DNA of 64,000 nt from Cryobacterium mannosilyticum (GTDB lineage: Bacteria; Actinomycetota; Actinomycetes; Actinomycetales; Microbacteriaceae), in the NCBI RefSeq assembly GCF_004402705.1, contig NZ_SOFM01000006.1:7584-71583 (forward strand), in the 5' to 3' direction. This document shows, piece after piece, positions 43,429 through 51,953 of this stretch. The stretch's first letter is position 1. Each line of letters begins with the position of its first letter. A program made the translations under genes and the position numbers. Below the pieces are notes generated by a model. The model did not search any database and was not told the DNA's origin. It saw only the letters and a program-made list of their open reading frames with translations.

Positions 43429-44808
43429 GTGGAAACCGTGCTGCTGTATCTCCTGGGCGTCGTCATCGTCGTCATCGGGCTCGCCCTGTCCATCGGCCTG
43501 CACGAAATCGGCCACCTTCTGCCGGCCAAAGCGTTCGGGGTGAAGGTCACCCAGTACATGATCGGATTCGGTCCGACACTGTGGTCTCGCCGCAAGGGCG
43601 AGACCGAATACGGCGTCAAGGCCATCCCCCTGGGCGGTTACATCTCGATGATCGGGATGTTCCCGCCGGCGAAGAAGGGTGGCAAGGTCCAGGTCTCCAG
43701 CACCGGCTTCTTCAACCAGCTCGTTCAGGAGGGCGCACCGGAGAAGAAACCGAACGCCCTGGCCACCCTGGTCGACGACGCGCGCCAGTCCAGCGCCGAC
43801 ACCATCGGTGAGGGTGAGGACCACCGCGCGTTCTACCGGCTCCCGGTCTGGAAGCGCATCATCATCATGCTCGGCGGGCCGACCATGAACCTGCTCATCG
43901 CGCTCGTGCTGTTCGCCGTGCTGCTGATGGGTTTCGGCACCGCGCAGGCGAGCACCACCGTCGGCAGCGTCTCAGCCTGCGTGCTGCCGGCCACCAGCGC
44001 CCGGCAGTCCTGCGAGGCGTCCGACGAGAAGGCTCCCGGCGCCGCGGCCGGTCTGAAGCCCGGTGACCGGCTCATCAGCATCAACGGCACGGCCATCGAC
44101 AGCTGGGCCCAGTCCACCGACCTGATCCGTAACTCGCCCGGCATCCCGCTCACCGTCGTCGTCGAGCGCGACGGCGCGAAGCAGACCCTCACGATCACGC
44201 CCAAGCTCACCGAGCGGTATGTGATGGATGCCGCGGGCAAGGTCGAGAAGGACCAGTCCGGCAAGGCGCTCACCCAGGAGGTCGGCTTCGTCGGCATCGG
44301 CCCGGCAGGCGAACTCGTGCAACAGCCGGCCACGGCGGTCCTCCCGGCCGTCGGCGACAACATCGGCGCCGTGGTGCACATGATCGCCAACCTGCCGCAG
44401 CGGATGGTCGACATCGCGAACGCCGCCTTCGGCCCCGGCGAGCGCGACCCCAACGGCCCGATCAGCGTGGTCGGCGTCGGCCGCGTCGCCGGCGAGATCG
44501 CGAGCATCGACAGCATCCCGGTGAACAGCAAGATCGCCAGCATGCTCGGGCTGCTCGCCTCGCTCAACATCGCCCTGTTCGTGTTCAACCTGATCCCGCT
44601 GATGCCGCTCGACGGCGGTCACGTCGCCGGGGCGCTCTGGGAAGGCCTGCGACGCTGGATCGCCCGGCTGTTCAAGCGCCCCGACCCGGGCCCCGTCGAC
44701 ACCGCCAGCCTGATGCCGCTCACCTTCGCCGTCGTGATCGTGCTCGGCGGGATGAGCCTGCTGCTGATCTACGCCGACATCGTCAAGCCGATCAGCTTGT
44801 TCGGCTGA
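43429..44808 (+). CDS. M50 site-2 protease (RseP/Rip1 family)
   Basis: 459 residues. An intramembrane zinc metalloprotease that cleaves transmembrane anti-sigma factors or similar substrates. HEIGH in the first helix supplies the zinc ligands, and LMPLDGGHV in a later helix supplies the third ligand. One PDZ domain between helices (GLKPGDRLISINGTAIDSWA). Slightly longer than mycobacterial Rip1, partly through an insert after the first catalytic helix. Placement near dxr and ispG is typical of actinobacteria. Substrate here unknown. Confidence 0.94.
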   Translation: METVLLYLLGVVIVVIGLALSIGLHEIGHLLPAKAFGVKVTQYMIGFGPTLWSRRKGETEYGVKAIPLGGYISMIGMFPPAKKGGKVQVSSTGFFNQLVQEGAPEKKPNALATLVDDARQSSADTIGEGEDHRAFYRLPVWKRIIIMLGGPTMNLLIALVLFAVLLMGFGTAQASTTVGSVSACVLPATSARQSCEASDEKAPGAAAGLKPGDRLISINGTAIDSWAQSTDLIRNSPGIPLTVVVERDGAKQTLTITPKLTERYVMDAAGKVEKDQSGKALTQEVGFVGIGPAGELVQQPATAVLPAVGDNIGAVVHMIANLPQRMVDIANAAFGPGERDPNGPISVVGVGRVAGEIASIDSIPVNSKIASMLGLLASLNIALFVFNLIPLMPLDGGHVAGALWEGLRRWIARLFKRPDPGPVDTASLMPLTFAVVIVLGGMSLLLIYADIVKPISLFG

Positions 44809-44823
44809 CCCGGCTTCCCGCGC

Positions 44824-44841
44824 CTACTCCCGGGGGAGTAG
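44824..44841. promoter_or_regulatory. Perfect palindrome upstream of the two-component operon
   Basis: CTACTCCCGGGGGAGTAG: 8-bp arms around GG. It sits about 45 nt before the -10 at 44886. The core CCCGGGGGAGTA (44829-44840) recurs upstream of the SHOCT gene at 46898, at almost the same distance from that gene's likely -10. Probably the operator of the adjacent NarL-type regulator. Confidence 0.55.
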
Positions 44842-44885
44842 CCGGAGACGGCCCCCGGGCGGATGCCGCGTCCCCGCCCGGGTCG

Positions 44886-44891
44886 TAGCAT
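44886..44891 (+). promoter_or_regulatory. Putative -10 TAGCAT (leaderless) of the histidine kinase gene
   Basis: TAGCAT, CAGAAC, ATG at 44898; 6-nt spacing. Confidence 0.5.
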
Positions 44892-44897
44892 CAGAAC

Positions 44898-46229
44898 ATG
44901 CCACCGCACTGGGATTCGGACGCTCCGTGGTACGACCACGACCGCGGCCGCCCCGGCGGAGGCTACGGCGCCCGGATCCCGGCTGCGGCCCGGTTGTGGA
45001 TCCCGGTGGTCGTGTCCTTCCTCGTGCAGGTCCCCGCGGTCGCGGTCCTCGCCCGTTCCGGCCGTGAGTTCGGCCCAGACGCCGGCCGGGAGATCGGCCG
45101 GGTGTTCGGCCGGGAACTCGTGCACGGCGGGCTCCGGCCCGGCTGGTACCTCGCCGTGGTGCTCGCCCTCATCGGTCCGCTCGCCCTGATCGGCGCCCGC
45201 CGTTACCCTGGCCCCGTCGTGACCGTCGCCGCCGCGGCCGCGGGCGCGCTCGTGCTGCTGCGGCCCGACATCGGGCTGCCCTACGTCGCGGTCGGTTTCG
45301 CGATCGTGCTCGGCATCGTGCGCGGCGCCCGGGTCTGGGTGTATGCCTCGGTCGCCGCCGTCTGGGTGGCCACTATCGGCCTCGCCGGGCTCTACGGCAT
45401 CCCGTTGCAGCCGGGCCGGATCGCACTCACCACCCTGGGCCTGGCCCTGCTGATGGGTTTCGGCGAGGCGATCCGCACCCGGCGGGAGCAGATCCACGAC
45501 CTGCGTCGCCGGGCGGATGCGCGGCGGCAGTCCGCCGAGCAGCGCGAGCGGGTGCGGATCGCCCGGGAACTGCACGACGTGCTCGCCCATTCGCTGTCCC
45601 AGATCAACGTGCAGGCCGGCGTCGGGCTGCACCTGATCGACAGCCAGCCGGGCAAGGCCGCTGAGGCCCTGGCCAGCATTAAGGCCACGAGCAAGAACGC
45701 CCTCGACGAGGTGCGCACGGTGCTCGGGATCCTGCGCTCCGACGTCGACCCGTCGGGCGTATCGGGCGTATCCGGTGCATCCGGCGCATCCGGCGCATCC
45801 GGCGCAGACGATGACGCCCCCCGCACGCCCCAGCCGGACCTGGCGGGGCTGCCTGCCCTGGTCGAGTCGTTCAGCGCCCAGGGCCTGCGGGTCGAGCTGG
45901 TGAACGAGCTCGGCCCGGAGGGGACCTCAGCGCCGGCCGCCACCCAGCTCGCCCTGTACCGGATTTGCCAGGAGGCGCTCACGAACGTGTTGCGGCATTC
46001 GGGGGCTCGCGCGGCATCCGTGCACCTGGCCGTCGACGGCGCAGAGGTACGGCTGACCGTGACCGACGACGGCACGACGCGCCCGGGTGATGCCTCGATC
46101 ATGCCCGGCGGCGGCCTGCTGGGGATGCGGGAGCGGGCCGAACTGCTCGGCGGCAGCCTGCGGGTCGAGCGGATGCCGGCCGGCGGGTTCCTGGTCGAGG
46201 CTCGCCTTCCGCTGCGGAGGCCCCGATGA
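44898..46229 (+). CDS. Sensor histidine kinase, NarL-partner type (HisKA_3)
   Basis: 443 residues. Four to five membrane helices in the first 190 residues, then a coiled section and HisKA_3 with the phospho-accepting His in RIARELHDVLAHSL (about residue 227). An HATPase domain ends in GGGLLGMRERAELLGGSLRV. A flexible (SGV/SGA) six-repeat linker separates the two at about residues 286-303. Almost no extracellular loop, so it likely senses the membrane. Overlaps the response regulator start by 4 nt. Confidence 0.93.
   Translation: MPPHWDSDAPWYDHDRGRPGGGYGARIPAAARLWIPVVVSFLVQVPAVAVLARSGREFGPDAGREIGRVFGRELVHGGLRPGWYLAVVLALIGPLALIGARRYPGPVVTVAAAAAGALVLLRPDIGLPYVAVGFAIVLGIVRGARVWVYASVAAVWVATIGLAGLYGIPLQPGRIALTTLGLALLMGFGEAIRTRREQIHDLRRRADARRQSAEQRERVRIARELHDVLAHSLSQINVQAGVGLHLIDSQPGKAAEALASIKATSKNALDEVRTVLGILRSDVDPSGVSGVSGASGASGASGADDDAPRTPQPDLAGLPALVESFSAQGLRVELVNELGPEGTSAPAATQLALYRICQEALTNVLRHSGARAASVHLAVDGAEVRLTVTDDGTTRPGDASIMPGGGLLGMRERAELLGGSLRVERMPAGGFLVEARLPLRRPR
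45753..45806 (+). repeat. Six 9-bp tandem repeats in the histidine kinase linker
   Basis: Units TCGGGCGTA x2, TCCGGTGCA, TCCGGCGCA x3, encoding SGV SGV SGA SGA SGA SGA between the dimerisation and ATPase domains. In-frame copy-number changes would alter linker length. Confidence 0.85.
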
Positions 46230-46882
46230 TCCGCGTCGTCATCGCCGACGACCAGCAGCTGATCCGGGCCGGGTTTCGCGCCCTGTTGGAGTCGGAACCC
46301 GACTTCGACGTGGTCGCGGAGGCTGCGACGGGGGCGGAGGCCGTTGACCAGGTCACCCGGCACCGGCCGGACGTGGTGCTGATGGACATCCGGATGCCCG
46401 GCGGTGACGGCCTGTGGGCGACCGAGCGGATCGCAGCGGATGCGGCGCTCGCCGGCACCCGCATCGTGATCGTGACGACCTTCGAGCTCGACGACTACGT
46501 CGCCCAGGCGATCCGGGCCGGGGCCAGCGGCTTCCTGGTCAAAGACACCGAACCGACCGAACTGATCCGGGCGGTGCGGGTCGCCGCGGCCGGGGACGCG
46601 CTGCTCTCGCCCGGCGTCACCCGGCGCCTGCTCGAACGGCTGGAGTCCGGGCTCCGGGCCCCGCAGGGTCACACCTCGCTCGAGCCGCTGACAGCACGGG
46701 AGCGCGAGGTTCTCGGCCTGGTCGGCCGCGGAATGACCAACACGGAGATTGCGGTGCGGCTGTTCCTCAGCCCGCTGACCGCGAAGACCCACGTGTCGCG
46801 GATCATGAGCAAGCTCGGCGCTCGCGACCGGGTGCAGCTGGTCATCATCGCCTACGAGGAAGGCCTCGTCGGAGGCTGGTAG
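46226..46882 (+). CDS. NarL/LuxR-family response regulator
   Basis: 218 residues. Receiver domain with the acidic pocket VVIADDQQ, phospho-acceptor Asp in VVLMDIRMPGGDGL (about residue 54), Thr in VTTFELDDYV and Lys in FLVKDTEP. C-terminal LuxR helix-turn-helix: LTAREREVLGLVGRGMTNTE, IAVRLFLSPLTAKTHVSRIM. Partner of the kinase immediately upstream. Confidence 0.96.
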   Translation: MIRVVIADDQQLIRAGFRALLESEPDFDVVAEAATGAEAVDQVTRHRPDVVLMDIRMPGGDGLWATERIAADAALAGTRIVIVTTFELDDYVAQAIRAGASGFLVKDTEPTELIRAVRVAAAGDALLSPGVTRRLLERLESGLRAPQGHTSLEPLTAREREVLGLVGRGMTNTEIAVRLFLSPLTAKTHVSRIMSKLGARDRVQLVIIAYEEGLVGGW

Positions 46883-46897
46883 GGCGGGCGCACTGCA

Positions 46898-46909
46898 CCC
46901 GGGGGAGTA
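46898..46909. promoter_or_regulatory. Second copy of the two-component operator core
   Basis: CCCGGGGGAGTA, identical over 12 bp to the core of the palindrome at 44824-44841. TAGGAAT at 46961-46967 is a candidate -10 downstream. Confidence 0.5.
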
Positions 46910-47032
46910 CCCGAAGTGTCGCCGCGGGGCGGATTCGGCGGCTGGGGCGGCTCGCGAGACTAGGAATACCGGTCAGGGCGGACCTTCCGCCGGGCAACAG
47001 CGCACCGGGCCTCTCCACAGAATGGACACATC

Positions 47033-47398
47033 ATGCTTTCGACTGCGGTACTCACCGGGCTCGCCGCCTACCCGGGCCCCGGGCCCGGCCACGGCTGGGG
47101 CGGCGGGCTGATCTGGTTGCTGGTCCTGATCCCGCTGTTCGGCCTCGGGCTCTTCGCACTCCTCTTCGCACTGCTCGGCCGCCGCTGGCGGCGCGGAATG
47201 GCCGGCCCCGGATACCCGGGCGGGCCGGGCTTCCCCGGCGGCCCGTCGCACTGGCAGGCCGGCGGGGACACCCGCAGCGCGGAGAAGACCCTCGCCGAGC
47301 GGTTCGCCCAGGGGGACATCGACGAGGTCGAGTACCGGGCCAGGCTCGAGGTGCTCCGGGCCAACCGCGCCGACGACGCGGCCGCGCCGCCGCAATAG
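47033..47398 (+). CDS. SHOCT domain membrane protein
   Basis: 121 residues. One membrane helix (LIWLLVLIPLFGLGLFALLFALL, about 28-50), a Gly/Pro-rich stretch, and a C-terminal SHOCT motif AEKTLAERFAQGDIDEVEYR (about 88-107). SHOCT segments are short oligomerisation modules. The preceding operator copy suggests it is a target of the upstream two-component system. A second in-frame ATG is absent nearby. Confidence 0.85.
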   Translation: MLSTAVLTGLAAYPGPGPGHGWGGGLIWLLVLIPLFGLGLFALLFALLGRRWRRGMAGPGYPGGPGFPGGPSHWQAGGDTRSAEKTLAERFAQGDIDEVEYRARLEVLRANRADDAAAPPQ

Positions 47399-47422
47399 CG
47401 CTGCGAACCGGGCGCCGGCAGG

Positions 47423-48607
47423 TCAGCGCGAGAGCAGCAGAGCCTCGCCCTGGCCGCCGCCGCCGCAGAGCGCCACGGCCGCCTTCCCGCTGCCGCGACG
47501 GGCGAGTTCGAGCGCCGCGTGCAGCGCCAGCCTCGAACCCGAGGCGCCGATCGGATGGCCGATCGCGATGGCGCCGCCGTGGATGTTGACCAGCTCGGGC
47601 GAGAGCCCGAGTTCCCTGGTCGATTCGAGCGAGACCGCCGCGAACGCCTCGTTGATCTCGACCAGGTCGAGTTCACCGGCGGCCCAGCCCTCCCGGTCGA
47701 GCGCGTGCTTGATCGCGTTCGCCGGCTGGGAGTGCAGCGAGTTGTCCGGTCCGGCGACATGGCCGGATGCCTTCACCACGGCGAGCCAGTCCAGCCCCCG
47801 TTCCTCCGCCCAGGTCCGGCTGCAGAGCACCAGCGCGCTCGCGCCGTCGCTGAGCGGCGAGGAGTTCCCGGCGGTGATGGTGCCGTCCGCCGTGAACGCC
47901 GGGCGCAGCCGGCCGAGCGTCTCGGTGGTGCTGTCGCCGCGCACGCCCTCGTCGGCCGTGACCAGGAGTGGGTCCCCGCGGCGCTGCGGCACGCTCAGCG
48001 GCGTGATCTCGTCGTCGAAGAGGCCGCCGCGGGCGGCTGCTGCCGCGCGCTGGTGCGAGGCGGCCGCGATGGCGTCCTGCTCGGGCCGGTCGATCCCGAG
48101 CCTGCCGTTCACCTGCTCGGTGGAGAGTCCCATCGAGAGCCCGTCGAAGGCATCCGTCAGCCCGTCGTGCGCCGCGTGGTCCAGCGCGGTGACGCTGCCG
48201 TACGGCCAGCCCTGGCGGGACCCGGGGAGCAGGTGCGGGGCCTGGGACATGGACTCCTGGCCGCCGGCGATGACCACGTCGACCTCGCCCAGACGGATGA
48301 GCCTGGCCGCGTCGACGACGGCGGCCAGGCCGGAGAGGCAGACCTTGTTGAGCGTCATCGCGGGCACGTTCCACGGGATGCCGGCCGCGATCGCACTCTG
48401 CCTGGCCGGATTCTGGCCGCAGCCGGCCTGCAGCACCTGCCCCATCAGCACCGAGTCGACCTGGCCGGGGGACACCCCGGCACGGTCGAGTGCGCCTGTG
48501 ATGGCGGCGCTGCCCAGTTGCACGGCGCTCAGGCCGGCCAACTGGCCGTTCACCCGCCCCTGCGGAGTGCGGGACCCGGCCAGGATGACCACTTCGATCG
48601 AGCTCAT
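47423..48607 (-). CDS. Acetyl-CoA acetyltransferase (thiolase)
   Basis: 394 residues, standard length. Condenses two acetyl-CoA or cleaves acetoacetyl-CoA. Acyl-accepting Cys in LNKVCLSGLAAV (about 89), NEAFA, GGAIAIGHPIGASG with the catalytic His, and the second Cys in ALCGGGGQGEA. The start at 48607 has GGAG 8 nt upstream. Stand-alone gene, divergent from ispG. Confidence 0.94.
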   Translation of the reverse strand: MSSIEVVILAGSRTPQGRVNGQLAGLSAVQLGSAAITGALDRAGVSPGQVDSVLMGQVLQAGCGQNPARQSAIAAGIPWNVPAMTLNKVCLSGLAAVVDAARLIRLGEVDVVIAGGQESMSQAPHLLPGSRQGWPYGSVTALDHAAHDGLTDAFDGLSMGLSTEQVNGRLGIDRPEQDAIAAASHQRAAAAARGGLFDDEITPLSVPQRRGDPLLVTADEGVRGDSTTETLGRLRPAFTADGTITAGNSSPLSDGASALVLCSRTWAEERGLDWLAVVKASGHVAGPDNSLHSQPANAIKHALDREGWAAGELDLVEINEAFAAVSLESTRELGLSPELVNIHGGAIAIGHPIGASGSRLALHAALELARRGSGKAAVALCGGGGQGEALLLSR

Positions 48608-48764
48608 GATGACTCCTTCGTCTTCGTGTAACCGTGTTCGCGCGCCGTCCTCGTGGGACCGTGGCATGCGTCGTCCACCGAGCGTAGCCGTGCCGCCCGG
48701 GCGCCAGGTCACGGCCGAGGCGTGTCCCTGCCGCCGAATCGGATCATCTCCCAGTTGCCTGACT

Positions 48765-48770
48765 TAGGAT
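48765..48770 (+). promoter_or_regulatory. Putative -10 TAGGAT of ispG
   Basis: The hexamer touches the ATG at 48771. With the 6-nt spacing seen elsewhere, transcription would begin at the in-frame GTG at 48777 instead. Confidence 0.45.
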
Positions 48771-49934
48771 ATGGCCGTGGCTGCTATCAATTTGGGAATG
48801 CCCAAAGTACCCGAGGTTCTCGCTCCGCGACGTAAGAGTCGCCAGATCAAGGTCGGCAAGGTCCTCGTCGGCGGTGACGCTCAAGTCAGCGTCCAGTCGA
48901 TGACGACGACGCCCACGACGAACATCAACGCGACGCTCCAGCAGATCGCCGAACTCACGGCATCCGGCTGCGACATCGTGCGCGTCGCCGTGCCGACCCG
49001 TGACGACGCCGAAGTGCTCTCGATCATCGCGAAGAAGAGCCAGATCCCCGTCATCGCGGACATCCACTTCCAGCCCAGCTACGTCTTCGCCGCGATCGAC
49101 GCCGGCTGTGCCGCCGTGCGGGTCAACCCGGGCAACATCCGCAAGTTCGACGACCAGGTCGGCAAGATCGCCGCCGCCGCGAAGGCCGCCGGCGTCTCGA
49201 TCCGGATCGGCGTCAACGCCGGATCCCTCGAGCCGAGCCTGATGCAGAAGTACGGCAAGGCCACCCCCGAGGCGCTCGTCGAGAGCGCGGTCTGGGAGGC
49301 GAGCCTGTTCGAGGAGCACGACTTCCACGACTTCAAGATCTCGGTCAAGCACAACGACCCGGTGATCATGGTCAAGGCCTACCGGCTGCTCGCCGAGCGC
49401 GGCGACTGGCCCCTGCACCTCGGCGTCACCGAGGCCGGCCCGTCGTTCCAGGGCACCATCAAGAGCGCGACGGCGTTCGGCATCCTGCTCGGCGAGGGCA
49501 TCGGCGACACCATCCGGGTCTCGCTCAGCGCGCCCCCGGCCGAGGAAGTCAAGGTCGGCCTGCAGATCCTGCAGTCGCTCAATCTGCGCGAGCGCAAGCT
49601 CGAGATCGTCTCCTGCCCGAGCTGCGGCCGGGCCCAGGTGGATGTCTACAAGCTCGCCAACGACGTCACCGCCGGGCTCGAGGGCATGACCGTGCCGTTG
49701 CGCGTTGCCGTGATGGGCTGCGTCGTCAACGGACCGGGCGAGGCCCGCGAGGCCGACCTGGGCGTGGCATCCGGCAACGGCAAGGGGCAGATCTTCGTGC
49801 GCGGCGAGGTCATCAAGACCGTGCCGGAGGACGAGATCGTCGCCACCCTGATCGAAGAGGCCAACCGCCTGGCCGCGGAGATGCCTGCGGGCGAGGATTC
49901 CCTCGGCGCCCCGGTAGTCACCGTCTCGAAGTAG
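48771..49934 (+). CDS. ispG: 4-hydroxy-3-methylbut-2-en-1-yl diphosphate synthase
   Basis: 387 residues (385 if translation begins at GTG 48777, which promoter spacing suggests). Penultimate MEP-pathway enzyme; reduces MEcPP using a 4Fe-4S cluster. TIM-barrel N-terminal part (VSVQSMTTTPT, VNPGNIRKF). Cluster ligands in SCPSCGRAQVD and MGCVVNGPGEA. Divergent from the thiolase gene and followed by a strong terminator. Confidence 0.95.
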   Translation: MAVAAINLGMPKVPEVLAPRRKSRQIKVGKVLVGGDAQVSVQSMTTTPTTNINATLQQIAELTASGCDIVRVAVPTRDDAEVLSIIAKKSQIPVIADIHFQPSYVFAAIDAGCAAVRVNPGNIRKFDDQVGKIAAAAKAAGVSIRIGVNAGSLEPSLMQKYGKATPEALVESAVWEASLFEEHDFHDFKISVKHNDPVIMVKAYRLLAERGDWPLHLGVTEAGPSFQGTIKSATAFGILLGEGIGDTIRVSLSAPPAEEVKVGLQILQSLNLRERKLEIVSCPSCGRAQVDVYKLANDVTAGLEGMTVPLRVAVMGCVVNGPGEAREADLGVASGNGKGQIFVRGEVIKTVPEDEIVATLIEEANRLAAEMPAGEDSLGAPVVTVSK

Positions 49935-49976
49935 CCCCCTCCCGCCCCGACGCACCCTTCCCGCGCGTTGAGTTGC

Positions 49977-50013
49977 GGAGAAGGCACCCTCGCGCGACGA
50001 GGGTGCTTTCTCC
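49977..50013 (+). terminator. Strong hairpin terminator between ispG and proS
   Basis: Sixteen paired bases (one G-U) at 49977-49992 and 49998-50013 close a 5-nt loop, CGCGA. The right arm ends with TTTCTCC, not a long U tract. It should isolate ispG from proS, whose own -10 follows 16 nt later. Confidence 0.8.
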
Positions 50014-50028
50014 GTAACTGAGCCGCCG

Positions 50029-50034
50029 TAAAGT
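50029..50034 (+). promoter_or_regulatory. Putative -10 TAAAGT (leaderless) of proS
   Basis: TAAAGT, AGGGGG, GTG at 50041; 6-nt spacing. Confidence 0.45.
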
Positions 50035-50040
50035 AGGGGG

Positions 50041-51804
50041 GTGCCTATTCGTATGTCCAACTACTTCCTCCGAACCCTCCGCGAAGACCCCTCGGACGCC
50101 GAGGTCACCAGCCACCGCCTGCTCGTGCGGGCCGGCTACATCCGCCGCCAGGCCCCGGGCATCTTCGCCTGGCTGCCGCTCGGCCTGCGGGTGAAGAACA
50201 AGATCGAGACGATCGTGCGCGAGGAGATGGCCGCGGCCGGCGCCTTCGAGGTGCATTTCCCTGCCCTCCTGCCACGCGAGCCCTACGAGGTCACCGGGCG
50301 CTGGGACGAATACGGCGACGGCCTGTTCCGCCTCCAGGATCGCAAGGGCAGCGACCTGCTCCTCGCCCCCACCCACGAGGAGGTCTTCACCCTGCTCGTG
50401 AAGGACCTCTACAACAGCTACAAGGACCTGCCCCTGTCGATCTACCAGATCCAGGACAAGTACCGCGACGAGGCCCGGCCGAGGGCCGGACTCCTCCGCG
50501 GCCGCGAGTTCACCATGAAGGACGCCTACTCCTTCGACTACACGGATGCCGGCCTCGACGTGAGCTACCAGGCCCAGCGCGACGCCTACGAGCGCATCTT
50601 CACCCGGCTCGGCCTCGAGTACGTCATCGTCAAGGCGGATGCCGGCGCGATGGGCGGATCCCGCAGCGAGGAGTTCCTGCACCCCACCGCCGTCGGCGAA
50701 GACACCTTCGTGCGCTCGGCCGGCGGCTACGCAGCCAACGTCGAGGCGTTCACCACGCTGGCCCCTCCCGCCATCGACTGGGCGCCGATCCCGGCCGCCG
50801 AGGTGCACGACACCCCCGACACTCCGACGATCCAGACCCTCGTCGACCGGGCCAACGACGCCCACCCCCGCCCGGACGGCCGGGAGTGGACCGCGGCCGA
50901 CACGCTCAAGAACGTCGTGCTCGCGCTCACCCACCCCGACGGCTCCCGCAAGCTGGTCATCATCGGCCTGCCCGGCGACCGCGAGGTCGACCTCAAGCGG
51001 GTCGAGGTCGCGTTCGCCCCGGCCGAGGCCGAGGCCGCCAACGAAGCCGACCTGGCCAGGCACCCCGGACTCGTCAAGGGCTACATCGGCCCGTGGTCGA
51101 AGAGCGGCGCGGTGCTCGGCGAAAAGTCGGTCACCGGCATCCGCTACCTGGTCGACCCCCGCGTGGTCGACGGTACCGAGTGGATCACCGGCGCCAACGA
51201 ACAGGGCCGCCACGTCTTCGGGCTGGTCGCCGGCCGCGACTTCCAGGTCGACGGCACGGTCGAGGCCGCCGATGTCCGGGCCGGCGACCCGGCACCGGAC
51301 GGCTCCGGCCCGGTCGAGCTCACCCGCGGGATGGAGATCGGCCACGTGTTCCAGCTCGGCCGCAAGTACGCGGAGGCGCTCGGACTCAAGGTGCTCGACG
51401 AGAACGGCAAGCTCGTCACCGTCACGATGGGGTCTTACGGCATCGGCGTCACCCGCATCCTCGCGATCATCGCCGAGCTCAACAACGACGCGAAGGGCCT
51501 GATCTGGCCCGAAACCGTGGCGCCGTTCGACGTGCATGTGATCGCCACCGGGCGGGACGAGGTCGTCTTCGACACCTCGGAGGCCGTGGTCGCGGCGATC
51601 GAGGCCACCGGCCGTGAGGTGCTCTACGACGACCGCCGCAAGGTGTCGCCCGGCGTCAAATTCGGCGACGCCGAACTGATCGGCGTGCCGAGCATCGTCA
51701 TCGTCGGCCGCGGGGCCGCGGACGGCATCGTCGAACTCTGGGACCGTCGCACGGGCGAGCGCACCCAGGTCGCCGTCGCGGATGTCGCCGCCAGCTTCGG
51801 CTAG
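50041..51804 (+). CDS. proS: Prolyl-tRNA synthetase, bacterial type
   Basis: 587 residues. Charges tRNA-Pro. Class II motifs: motif 1 around GIFAWLPLGLRVKNKIE, motif 2 DKYRDEARPRAGLLRGREFTMKD, and motif 3 GSYGIGVTRILA near the C-terminal third. An editing insertion (about 230-400) marks the long bacterial form. GTG start by leaderless spacing; the alternative ATG at 50053 loses only four residues. A terminator follows. Confidence 0.96.
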   Translation: MPIRMSNYFLRTLREDPSDAEVTSHRLLVRAGYIRRQAPGIFAWLPLGLRVKNKIETIVREEMAAAGAFEVHFPALLPREPYEVTGRWDEYGDGLFRLQDRKGSDLLLAPTHEEVFTLLVKDLYNSYKDLPLSIYQIQDKYRDEARPRAGLLRGREFTMKDAYSFDYTDAGLDVSYQAQRDAYERIFTRLGLEYVIVKADAGAMGGSRSEEFLHPTAVGEDTFVRSAGGYAANVEAFTTLAPPAIDWAPIPAAEVHDTPDTPTIQTLVDRANDAHPRPDGREWTAADTLKNVVLALTHPDGSRKLVIIGLPGDREVDLKRVEVAFAPAEAEAANEADLARHPGLVKGYIGPWSKSGAVLGEKSVTGIRYLVDPRVVDGTEWITGANEQGRHVFGLVAGRDFQVDGTVEAADVRAGDPAPDGSGPVELTRGMEIGHVFQLGRKYAEALGLKVLDENGKLVTVTMGSYGIGVTRILAIIAELNNDAKGLIWPETVAPFDVHVIATGRDEVVFDTSEAVVAAIEATGREVLYDDRRKVSPGVKFGDAELIGVPSIVIVGRGAADGIVELWDRRTGERTQVAVADVAASFG

Positions 51805-51822
51805 GTTCGCGGCTCAGTTCCG

Positions 51823-51858
51823 GGAAGCGGGCGCATGTTCCACCGTGCGCCCGCTTCC
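51823..51858 (+). terminator. Hairpin terminator between proS and nusA
   Basis: Perfect 13-bp stem, GGAAGCGGGCGCA pairing with TGCGCCCGCTTCC, around a 10-nt loop. No T tract follows. It separates proS from the nusA operon. Confidence 0.7.
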
Positions 51859-51953
51859 ACACCGTGTGCCGCGAGGCCGTGGAGTCGGGTACCGTAGAGG
51901 GGAGCCCGCTGCGCAGTTTCGCGGCGGCAAGATCTGAACAGAGGAGGCCGGCC

